DNA of 6,277 nucleotides from Thermoleophilia bacterium (lineage in GTDB: Bacteria; Actinomycetota; Thermoleophilia; Gaiellales; Gaiellaceae): NCBI GenBank assembly GCA_029858755.1, contig JAOUEK010000132.1:1-6277 (forward strand). Reading direction: 5' to 3'. Under the pieces are notes generated by a model that was not told where the DNA came from, did not search any database, and saw only the letters and a list, made by a program, of their open reading frames with translations. The position numbers were made by a program, and so were the translations under genes. Below are positions 1 to 5,870 of the stretch, piece after piece (within the stretch, counting starts at the first letter, position 1; every line of letters begins with the position of its first letter).

Positions 1-1
1 C

Positions 2-1018
2 GAGGCGGTCGGGATCGACACCGCGATCGGGGGCGAGCTCCGCCGCATCCTCTACAACGAGGAGCTTCGCGTCACGCTGAAGCGCGTGCTCGAACGGCAC
101 CCGCCGGCCGTGCTGCTCGAACGGGCGTCGCTCTTCGGCACCGCCGGATCTCTCGCCGCCGAGGAGCTCGGCGTTCCTCACCTCGTCGAGCTGAACGCTC
201 CTCTCGCCGTGGAGCAGGGCGCCTATCGCCGCGGCACGCTCGGCGACCTCGCGGCCGAGGCGGAGAAGTTGACGCTGTCCCGTGCGGACGCGGTGCTCGC
301 CGTCTCGAAGGCCCTGGCCGAGCACGTGCTCGCGGCCGGCGCGCCGCCCGAGCGCGTTCATGTGCTCCCCAACGGCGTCGATCGGAGCCTGTTCCATCCG
401 GGCCCGCGGGACGCGACGCTGCGCAGACGGCTCGGCCTCGCCGCAGGGCCGCTCGTCGGGTTCGTCGGCGGGCTGCGCCCCTGGCACGGGATCGAGGCAA
501 TCCCGGAGCTGGTGGCGCTGATCGGGGACCGCCATCCCACGGTGCAGCTCGTGGTCGCAGGCGACGGGCCGCTGGCCTCGTGGCTCCAGGACGAGATCGC
601 GGCACGCGGTCTCGGTGAGCGCACGCGCCTGCTGGGCATGATCCCGCACGAGGACGTCGCCGCGCTGCTCCGCGAGCTCGACGTCGCGATCGCTCCGTAT
701 GCACACAGAGCGCACGACTTCTACTTCTCGCCGCTGAAGCTGTTCGAGTACATGGCGTGCGGCGCCGCCGTGGTCGCGTCCCGGATCGGCCAGATCGAGG
801 AGGTCGTGCGCGACGGCGAGACCGGACTGCTCGTCCCGCCCGGAGACGCAGCGGCGCTGACGCGGGCCTGCGAGCGGCTCCTCGACGACGGCGAGCTCCG
901 GCACCGCGTGGGGGCGGCCGCCGCAGAGCACGTTGCGCGCCGCTACACGTGGGATGCGAACGCGGCCCGGATCGAGGCGCTCGCGGAGGGCCTGCGCGAC
1001 GAGCGGGCGGCGGCATGA
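2..1018 (+). CDS. Family 4 glycosyltransferase, 5'-truncated by the window edge
   Basis: Probable GT-B fold retaining glycosyltransferase (GT4, Glycos_transf_1) that moves a sugar from an activated donor to a glycan or lipid acceptor at the cytoplasmic membrane. The frame is open to the left edge, and the 338 visible residues match the middle and end of such enzymes; GT4 proteins usually have about 380-420 residues, so some 50-80 N-terminal residues are missing. The internal GTG at 86 is not the start, because the family-like text (ILYNEELR) continues upstream of it. Visible landmarks are LVELNAPLAVEQ (Asn at visible residue 65), the NGVD turn, the donor-domain entry GLRPWHGIE, AGDGP, and SPLKLFEYMACG. 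In the family's E-x7-E motif the second Glu is residue 249, but the first position is Tyr241. The stop overlaps the next gene's ATG (ATGA at 1015-1018). The family call is firm; donor and acceptor are unknown. Confidence 0.9.
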   Translation, partial: EAVGIDTAIGGELRRILYNEELRVTLKRVLERHPPAVLLERASLFGTAGSLAAEELGVPHLVELNAPLAVEQGAYRRGTLGDLAAEAEKLTLSRADAVLAVSKALAEHVLAAGAPPERVHVLPNGVDRSLFHPGPRDATLRRRLGLAAGPLVGFVGGLRPWHGIEAIPELVALIGDRHPTVQLVVAGDGPLASWLQDEIAARGLGERTRLLGMIPHEDVAALLRELDVAIAPYAHRAHDFYFSPLKLFEYMACGAAVVASRIGQIEEVVRDGETGLLVPPGDAAALTRACERLLDDGELRHRVGAAAAEHVARRYTWDANAARIEALAEGLRDERAAA

Positions 1019-2073
1019 AGGGGCTCCGTCTGGCGTACGTCCTCCGCGTCTTCCCCAAGCTGTCGGAGACGTTCATCGTCGGCGAGCTCGCCGAGTTGCG
1101 GCGACGCGACGTGGACGTGAGGATCCTGTCGCTCGATCGGCCGCAGGAGAGCCTTCGCCATCGAGCGGTCGCCGAGGCGGGCCTCGACTCGTTGACGACG
1201 TTCGAGATCGATCGCTTCGCGGAGGAGCTCGGCCGGTTCAGGCCGACCGTCGTCCACGCTCACTTCGCCACCGAGCCGACGGCCTTCGCGCGCGGCATCG
1301 CCGCTGCGCGCGGCGTCCCCTTCACGTTCACTGCCCACGGGTACGACGTCTACCGCCGGCCGCCGGCCGACTTCCACGCCCGCGCGCGCGATGCGGCCGG
1401 TGTCGTCACCGTGTCGGAGGCGAATGCGCGCCACATTCGAGACGCGTTCGGTGTCCCCAGCGAGCGGCTCCGGGTCATCCCCTGCGGCATCGACCTCGCG
1501 CGCTTCTCGCCCGGGTGCTCGCCCGATCCGCGGCTGGTTCTCGCGGTCGCACGATTGAACCCGGTCAAACGGCTGGACGTGCTGCTCGACGCCTGCGCGA
1601 TCCTGCGAGACCGTGGGGTGAGCTTCCGCTGCGTGGTGATCGGCGACGGCCCCTGCCGCGCCGAGCTCGAGCAGCAGCTGCGGGCTCTGGCGCTCGATCG
1701 GCACGTCACCCTGGCCGGCGCCAGGGAGCAGACGGAAGTCGCGGCCTGGTGGAAACGCGCCGGGATCGCGGTGCTCTCGAGCGAGCGCGAGGGAATGCCG
1801 GTCTGTCTGATGGAGGCGGCTGCGTCCGGTGTCCCGGCCGTGGCACCCGCTGTCGGCGGCATCCCCGAGCTGGTGGAGGACGGCGTCACCGGCCTGCTCG
1901 TGCGCGAGGGGGATCCCGTCGCCCTGGCAGGCGCGCTCGCGCGACTGCTGCGCGACCCTGCGCACGCGCGGGAGCTGGGTCGCGCGGCCCGCACGCGCGC
2001 GGAGCATCGGTTCTCCGTCTCGACGCAGGTCGACGGGCTCGTCGGCCTCTGGCAGGAGGTTCTCGCTGCGTAG
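1015..2073 (+). CDS. Family 4 glycosyltransferase (colanic-acid WcaL-like)
   Basis: Complete GT-B glycosyltransferase of 352 residues, predicted to add a sugar during assembly of a polysaccharide or glycolipid at the inner face of the membrane. The N-terminus has the 'RVFPKLSETFI' opening typical of the WcaL/GT4 subgroup. HAHF (residues 81-84) and TAHGYDVY (106-113) belong to the acceptor domain. R180 and K185 in ARLNPVKRL are the expected donor-phosphate contacts. GDGP follows, and a canonical E-x7-E motif is present (E259 and E267, in REGMPVCLME), followed by GGIPELVEDGVTGLLV. The start is the ATG of an ATGA overlap with the preceding gene; the frame stays open further upstream, but that part is only a shadow of the preceding glycosyltransferase. 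No strong Shine-Dalgarno sequence is near, so translation probably depends on termination of the upstream gene. It ends one base before the kinase start. The sugar specificity cannot be stated. Confidence 0.93.
   Translation: MKGLRLAYVLRVFPKLSETFIVGELAELRRRDVDVRILSLDRPQESLRHRAVAEAGLDSLTTFEIDRFAEELGRFRPTVVHAHFATEPTAFARGIAAARGVPFTFTAHGYDVYRRPPADFHARARDAAGVVTVSEANARHIRDAFGVPSERLRVIPCGIDLARFSPGCSPDPRLVLAVARLNPVKRLDVLLDACAILRDRGVSFRCVVIGDGPCRAELEQQLRALALDRHVTLAGAREQTEVAAWWKRAGIAVLSSEREGMPVCLMEAAASGVPAVAPAVGGIPELVEDGVTGLLVREGDPVALAGALARLLRDPAHARELGRAARTRAEHRFSVSTQVDGLVGLWQEVLAA
2054..2060 (+). promoter_or_regulatory. Ribosome binding site for the kinase gene
   Basis: AGGAGGT is a near-perfect Shine-Dalgarno sequence lying inside the last codons of the second glycosyltransferase. 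It is the best ribosome site seen in the operon. The spacing is awkward: 14 bases to the GTG at 2075 and 17 to the GTG at 2078, both longer than usual, against 5 bases to an in-frame CTG at 2066. It fixes the kinase start to this neighbourhood but does not settle which codon is used. Confidence 0.6.
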
Positions 2074-2074
2074 C

Positions 2075-3067
2075 GTGGTGACGATCCCCGTCTTCGATCC
2101 GACCGGTGCGGCGTGCGATCCCGCCCTGCCGACGCTCTCGCTCGCGCTCGATCCCGACGTCGCGGAGCTGGAGCTTCGGCGGCTCCCCGCGCTCGCCGCA
2201 GCTCGGCGGCTGTCGTCGATCCGCGTCGTCCGGCACAAGCCCGGACGGCGCTGCCTCGTCGCGTATGCCCTCGGCGGGTTCGGGACGGTGTACGGCAAGA
2301 CGCAGCGGCGCCGCTACGGCAAGTCCGGTCACCGGCTCCTGGCGGCGCTCCGCGCCGCCGGCTTCGACGGCGCCCGCGACGGCATCGCCGTCCCCGAGCC
2401 GCTCGGCGTCGTCGGGTCCTTCCGCATGTGGCTGCAACGGGAAGCGCGCGGCGTCGGCGCCGGCGACCTCCACGACGATCCGGCCGGGCAGCGGCTCGCC
2501 CCGCGGATCGCCGAGGCGGCCCACAAGCTCCACCGCGCCGGCGTCGAGCCCGATCGGCGGCACGGCGTCGCGGACGAGCTCCGCATCCTCGAGGAGTGCC
2601 TCGGTCTGGTCGCCGCCGCGCAGCCGCGTCTCGCACCACGCATCGAGCGCCTGCTCGCGGCGTGTGGGCGAGCCGCGGGCCGGCTTCCGGCCGCGCGGCA
2701 CTGCGGCATCCACCGCGACTTCTACCCCGACCAGGTCCTCGTGGACGGAGACAGGCTGACGATCGTGGACTTCGACCTCTTCTGTCTCGGCGACCCCGCG
2801 CTCGACGTCGGCAACTACGTCGGGCACGTCACCGAGCACGCGCTCCGGACGCGTGGAGACGCGGAGGCGTTCGCGCCGTTCGAGCACGAGCTGGAGGAGC
2901 GCTTCGGGGAGCTCGCCGGGCCCGCGGCACGCGAGCGCGTGCCGACGTGGACGGCGCTCACGCTCGCGCGCCATGTGTACCTGAGCACGCGATTCGACGA
3001 TCGGTGCCCGATGACCGAGCCGCTCCTCGAGCTCGCTGAGGAGCGGCTGCGCAAGGTGGCCGCATGA
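2075..3067 (+). CDS. Aminoglycoside-phosphotransferase-fold small-molecule kinase
   Basis: Predicted ATP-dependent kinase of the APH/choline-kinase-like superfamily (PF01636 type), 330 residues from the GTG at 2075; GTG 2078 or CTG 2066 are alternatives. The N-lobe has VVRHKPGRRC followed by YGK, with K75 the likely ATP-binding lysine. The C-lobe has the catalytic HRDFYPDQ motif (H213, D215 as catalytic base, Q220) and IVDFDLFCLGDPALDVGNY (D232 and D234 for metal binding). Most APH-like enzymes have Asn where Q220 sits. No signal peptide or membrane segment is evident, so it should be cytoplasmic. Its place between glycosyltransferases and an exporter argues for phosphorylating a sugar, polyol or other building block rather than for antibiotic resistance, but the substrate is unknown. 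It starts one base after the upstream stop, and its stop overlaps the exporter start (ATGA at 3064-3067). The fold is confident; the role is inferred. Confidence 0.85.
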   Translation: MVTIPVFDPTGAACDPALPTLSLALDPDVAELELRRLPALAAARRLSSIRVVRHKPGRRCLVAYALGGFGTVYGKTQRRRYGKSGHRLLAALRAAGFDGARDGIAVPEPLGVVGSFRMWLQREARGVGAGDLHDDPAGQRLAPRIAEAAHKLHRAGVEPDRRHGVADELRILEECLGLVAAAQPRLAPRIERLLAACGRAAGRLPAARHCGIHRDFYPDQVLVDGDRLTIVDFDLFCLGDPALDVGNYVGHVTEHALRTRGDAEAFAPFEHELEERFGELAGPAARERVPTWTALTLARHVYLSTRFDDRCPMTEPLLELAEERLRKVAA

Positions 3068-5052
3068 GCCCGCCCACGACCCGCCTCGTCGCGGACGAGT
3101 TCCGAGGGTGGCAGAGCGATCAGGGGGCCGCTGCTCGGGCTCGACGAGCCGCCCCCCCGGGCGATGACGGCGCCGGGTCGCCGACGACACGGCTTCTCCG
3201 CCAGCAGGCAGCCGGGCTGCGGGCGTCGGTGGGGGTGGTCGTCTTCTTCCGCAGAGACCTGCTCCGGCGCTGGCGCCTCCTGCTCGGGGCGCTCGCGTGC
3301 TCGCTCGGGTACACGGCGGTCCGGCTGCTCGAGCCGTGGCCGCTGATGGTGATCTTCGACAACGTGCTCCTGGCGAAGCCCCTCGACCTCGGGCTCCCAC
3401 TGTTCGACCGGTCGGTCGCAGGCGACCGCACGGCGCTGCTCGCGGCCGCCACCCTCGCCATCCTCGTCTTCGCCGTGCTCAGGGGAGTCCTCTACGCCTG
3501 GGAAACGATGCTCGCGACCCGGGTGGGGCAGGAGGTCGTGCTCCGGCTGCGGCGGCGGCTGTTCCGCAGGATGCAGCGGCTCTCGCTCGACTTCCACTCC
3601 CGCGCGAGCACCGGAGACCTGCTCACGAGGCTGACGAGTGACGTCAACAACCTCCGAGAGCTGATGGTCGGCGCGCTGCTCTCGATCCTCTCCGAGGGCC
3701 TCGTGCTCGTCGGCTTCCTCGGCGTCATGTTCCTGATGGAGTGGAGGCTGGCGCTCGTCGCCACGATCGCCATGCCGGTCGTGTTCGGGCTGATGGTGGT
3801 CTACGGCGGTCGCATCCGTGCCGAGACCCGGAAGCAGCGGCGATACGAGGGCCAGCTGGCGGGGCGGCTCACCGAGGTGCTCTCGGGGATCCACCTCGTG
3901 CAGCTCTTCGCCCGCGAGGAGCACGAGGACGAGCTGCTGCGGAAGCTGAACCGGCGGAGCCTCAGGACCGGGCTCGAGACGACCCGCCTCGAGGCGCAGA
4001 TGAACCGTGCCGTCGAGGTCTCGGTCGCGCTCACGACCGCTGTCACGCTCTGGCTCGGCTCGCTGCAGGTGCTCGCCGGGCACCTGACGCCCGGTGAGCT
4101 GCTCGTCTTCGTCGCGTACATGCAGAGCTTCTATCGTCCGTTGAAGCGGATCGCACGGGTCAGCCGGCGCGCCAGCAAGGCCGCCGTCAGCACCGAGCGC
4201 ATCGCGGAGATCCTCCGCGAGGAGCCGTCGATCGCCGACGGCACGCGGCCGGCGCCACGATTCTCGGGCGAGGTGCGCTTCGAGGGCGTCCGCTTCTCGT
4301 ACGTCGACGACGTGCCGGTGCTTCGCGGCATCGATCTCACCGTCCGTGCGGGCCAGGTGGTGGCGCTCGTGGGCACCACCGGAGCGGGCAAGTCGACCGT
4401 GCTCGGGCTCGTGCCGAGGCTTCACGACCCCGACGGCGGGATCGTGCGGATCGACGGCGTCGACGTCCGAGAGCTGACACTCCGGTCGCTCCGAGAGCAG
4501 ATCGCCGTCGTCCCCCAGGACGGGATGCTCTTCGGGGGGACGATCCGCGAGAACATCCTCTACGGCCGCCCCGAGGCAACCGAGGCGGAGCTGCTCGAGG
4601 CGGCCGCCGCAGCGCTCGTCGACGAGTTCGTGTCCCGCCTCCCGGACGGGTACGAGACGGTGATCGGCGAGCGTGGCGTCACGCTCTCCGGCGGGCAGCG
4701 ACAGCGGCTGGCGATCGCGCGAGCCCTGCTCAAGGCCGCTCCGATCGTGCTGCTCGACGAGCCGACGACCGGGCTCGACTCGACGTCGGAGGAGCTCGTG
4801 CTGACCGCGCTCGACCGCCTGCTGGCGGGAAGAACGGCGATCGTCATCGCGCACCGGCTCGCGACCGTCCGGCGGGCCGACGCCATCGTCGTGCTCGAGG
4901 CCGGACAGATCGTCGAGCAGGGGACGCACGACGAGCTGTTGCGTCGAGACGGTCCGTACGCTCGGCTCCACGAGCACCAGGTCGGCCGGACGGCGACTCC
5001 CCGCCGCCGGTGGCCTCTCTCGCCGGGGGCGGCGCTCGGGAGGACGGGCTGA
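3064..5052 (+). CDS. ABC exporter, fused transmembrane and ATPase domains (MsbA/ABCB-like half transporter)
   Basis: A 662-residue half-size ABC exporter expected to work as a dimer in the cytoplasmic membrane, using ATP to move a lipid-linked, glycosylated or other hydrophobic product outward. Six membrane spans can be read at about residues 72-94, 124-146, 204-225, 229-247, 316-336 and 340-360, forming the type-1 exporter domain. The ATPase domain is intact: A-loop Y413, Walker A GTTGAGKST (437-445, K443), Q-loop Q485, signature LSGGQ (541-545), Walker B ending D565 with catalytic E566, and H-loop H597. The D-loop reads TGLD rather than the commoner SALD. The first ~58 residues before VVFFRRDLL are polar, Ala/Arg-rich and probably disordered; a later start at GTG 3229 or 3235 is possible but has no clear ribosome site. 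The ATG lies in an ATGA overlap with the kinase, 4 bases after AAGGTGG. The last ~25 residues (Arg/Pro-rich) are unusual. The exported substrate is inferred from the glycosyltransferase neighbours only. Confidence 0.95.
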   Translation: MSPPTTRLVADEFRGWQSDQGAAARARRAAPPGDDGAGSPTTRLLRQQAAGLRASVGVVVFFRRDLLRRWRLLLGALACSLGYTAVRLLEPWPLMVIFDNVLLAKPLDLGLPLFDRSVAGDRTALLAAATLAILVFAVLRGVLYAWETMLATRVGQEVVLRLRRRLFRRMQRLSLDFHSRASTGDLLTRLTSDVNNLRELMVGALLSILSEGLVLVGFLGVMFLMEWRLALVATIAMPVVFGLMVVYGGRIRAETRKQRRYEGQLAGRLTEVLSGIHLVQLFAREEHEDELLRKLNRRSLRTGLETTRLEAQMNRAVEVSVALTTAVTLWLGSLQVLAGHLTPGELLVFVAYMQSFYRPLKRIARVSRRASKAAVSTERIAEILREEPSIADGTRPAPRFSGEVRFEGVRFSYVDDVPVLRGIDLTVRAGQVVALVGTTGAGKSTVLGLVPRLHDPDGGIVRIDGVDVRELTLRSLREQIAVVPQDGMLFGGTIRENILYGRPEATEAELLEAAAAALVDEFVSRLPDGYETVIGERGVTLSGGQRQRLAIARALLKAAPIVLLDEPTTGLDSTSEELVLTALDRLLAGRTAIVIAHRLATVRRADAIVVLEAGQIVEQGTHDELLRRDGPYARLHEHQVGRTATPRRRWPLSPGAALGRTG

Positions 5053-5099
5053 GACCCCGGGGGCCTGCTTCAGGAGCGATGGGAACGCCACCGCGACCT

Positions 5100-5129
5100 C
5101 GGCCTCGACGGCCGGCGCGCTCGAGGCCG
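5100..5129 (+). terminator. Possible operon terminator hairpin
   Basis: A perfect 9-bp inverted repeat (CGGCCTCGA with TCGAGGCCG) with a 12-base GC-rich loop begins 47 bases after the exporter stop. It is followed only by TCTTGT, not a real T-tract. Its position suggests the end of the operon transcript, but GC-rich DNA forms such dyads by chance, and it borders the degenerate sialidase-like remnant. Confidence 0.35.
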
Positions 5130-5275
5130 TCTTGTCCGGCCCTGGTCGTCGAGAAGAATGCGATCAGGTCACCTCCGATCGCCGCGAGTCCCTGGTAGTC
5201 CCGGAGGACGTACCCGCGCGCGGCGGGCGCTGAGAGGTCTGTCGATGTCGAGGAGCTATCGGTCACCTGTCGCTG
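5126..5275 (-). pseudogene. Remnant of a sialidase/BNR-type protein, near-C-terminal piece
   Basis: The minus strand reads RQVTDSSSTSTDLSAP, then RGYVLRDYQGLAAIGGDLIA and FFSTTRAGQDG. This resembles the stretch near the end of exo-alpha-sialidase-like, secreted beta-propeller proteins, which carry text of the type 'GDYQGLAA...FFSTT'. Only about 50 residues are recognisable. Upstream on the minus strand the reading changes abruptly into the antisense of the neighbouring plus-strand remnant. Downstream, after GQDG, it becomes Arg/Gly-rich and unrecognisable. There is no start, no complete domain and no Asp-box in the surviving part, so it is best treated as a decayed fragment. The family assignment is from memory of conserved text, not from a search. 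Confidence 0.45.
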
Positions 5276-5276
5276 A

Positions 5277-5567
5277 CGAAGGCGCTCGAAACTCCCCCAG
5301 ACTGCGTACGACCTCAGTCGCTTCGCCCGAGCCCTGGCCTTGGCGGGCGGAGCACAGGCAGACGCCGCCCGGCTCCTCTCGAGAGCGGACACTCTCCGCG
5401 AGGAGATCGGCGCCGGTCTGCCCCCGTTCTTTGCGAGAGTGAACGAGGAAGCGCTCACGGCCATCCGCGCACAACTCGACGACGACGCCTTGGCCGAAGC
5501 TTGGGAGGAAGGCCAGGCGCTGACGCTCGACGAGGCGGTCGCGCTGGCCCTCGACTCCGTCGTGTAG
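5277..5567 (+). pseudogene. Remnant of a large ATPase/TPR regulator (LuxR or adenylate-cyclase type), C-terminal tail
   Basis: The frame is open from just after a TGA at 5274 to a TAG at 5565-5567. It reads AARLLSRADTLREEIG, then NEEALTAIRAQLDDDALAEA, then WEEGQALTLDEAVALAL. This is the typical last ~80 residues of big multidomain regulators with an ATPase, TPR repeats and either an N-terminal cyclase domain or a LuxR helix-turn-helix. In those proteins the tail follows hundreds of residues of ATPase and TPR, none of which is present here. The only start inside is TTG 5340, giving a 75-residue peptide that would cut into the last TPR-like helix pair. It is most likely a truncated relic. The tail itself carries no frameshift or stop, so the truncation may be fairly recent, or a short peptide may still be made. 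Confidence 0.6.
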
Positions 5568-5670
5568 ACGATCCTCAAGGGACATTCCCGCACACTCGCG
5601 CACGAAAGTGCACTGTCTCGCGGGCGGCTTGTCAGCGCAGGCTATTGCCCCCGAGATCCACGACCTGGCG

Positions 5671-5690
5671 GTCTTGACACGAGACAAGAC
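5671..5690. repeat. Short inverted repeat
   Basis: GTCTTG and CAAGAC are perfect 6-bp arms around an 8-base centre. It lies 6 bases before the 16-bp palindrome at 5697. It could be a protein-binding site or a relic of a mobile-element end; no function can be shown. Confidence 0.4.
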
Positions 5691-5696
5691 GCGCGG

Positions 5697-5712
5697 CCTC
5701 CTCCGGAGGAGG
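5697..5712. repeat. Perfect 16-bp palindrome
   Basis: CCTCCTCCGGAGGAGG is an exact palindrome without a spacer, in a low-information intergenic region. A spacer-free dyad suits a dimeric DNA-binding protein or a recombination site better than an RNA hairpin, which needs a loop. There is no adjacent start codon for which it is an obvious operator. Confidence 0.5.
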
Positions 5713-5799
5713 TGTGGGCGCCTTATCACGTTTACGGGGACACGGCACCAGCTCCAGTTCCCACCGGAAGGAGCACTGGCGGGCTTCAACACGACATGA

Positions 5800-5830
5800 C
5801 CCGGCCGGTGGCATGAAGCCACCGGCCGGG
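5800..5830 (-). terminator. Strong hairpin, probable terminator of the minus-strand gene
   Basis: The arms of a 13-bp perfect stem (5800-5812 and 5818-5830, core CCGGCCGGTGGC) close a 5-base loop. The hairpin lies about 40 bases past the stop of the minus-strand gene and about 230 bases past the plus-strand remnant. No T-tract follows on either strand, as is often the case for terminators in high-GC actinobacteria. The near-symmetry means it could act in both directions. Confidence 0.65.
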
Positions 5831-5860
5831 GAACCATAGGTTCCGAACGAACCGGTTCGG
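5830..5860. repeat. Two small dyads next to the terminator
   Basis: GGAACC-ATA-GGTTCC (5830-5844) is a 6-bp stem with a 3-base loop. Next to it is the exact 12-bp palindrome CGAACCGGTTCG (5848-5859), which can alternatively pair as CCGAAC (5843-5848) with GTTCGG (5855-5860). They lie between the minus-strand stop and the main hairpin, so the transcript's 3' end would carry consecutive stem-loops. They may help termination or protect the RNA end. Confidence 0.45.
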
Positions 5861-5870
5861 ACGTGGGTCC

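Larger units (their letters stand above)
5568..5870. other. Intergenic stretch without a convincing gene
   Basis: About 300 bases between the regulator remnant and the minus-strand gene, visibly less GC-rich than the operon. A 63-codon plus-strand frame (5608-5799) shows no recognisable domain and no good ribosome site, so it is not called. The stretch contains an inverted repeat (5671-5690), a perfect palindrome (5697-5712), a string TTTACGGGGACACGGCACC (5731-5749) that looks like it could belong to a dispersed repeat, and the hairpin cluster at 5800-5860. A TTGACA hexamer at 5674 has no matching -10 box at normal spacing. Confidence 0.6.

Noticed and set aside
2075..3067. Kinase as an antibiotic-resistance aminoglycoside phosphotransferase
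   Set aside because: The fold matches, but the catalytic loop is divergent and the gene is locked into a glycan-export operon, so resistance is not supported.
943..3400. Long minus-strand frames opposite the second glycosyltransferase and the kinase
   Set aside because: They lie opposite genes with clear catalytic motifs and have no recognisable domains or ribosome sites.
2815..5091. A 758-codon open frame on the minus strand opposite the exporter
   Set aside because: It is the antisense of an intact ABC exporter with all ATPase motifs. Its protein is Arg/Glu/His-rich without any domain, as expected for a GC-biased shadow frame.
5674..5679. TTGACA resembling a -35 promoter box
   Set aside because: The sequence 17 bases on is GC-rich (CCTCCT) with no -10 box, and no gene starts downstream on that strand.
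5608..5799. A 63-codon plus-strand frame in the intergenic stretch
   Set aside because: No domain, no convincing ribosome site, and it spans the palindromic elements; chance open frame.
5568..5870. CRISPR array, tRNA or riboswitch in the intergenic zone
   Set aside because: No regularly spaced direct repeats and no cloverleaf or recognisable riboswitch core could be seen.
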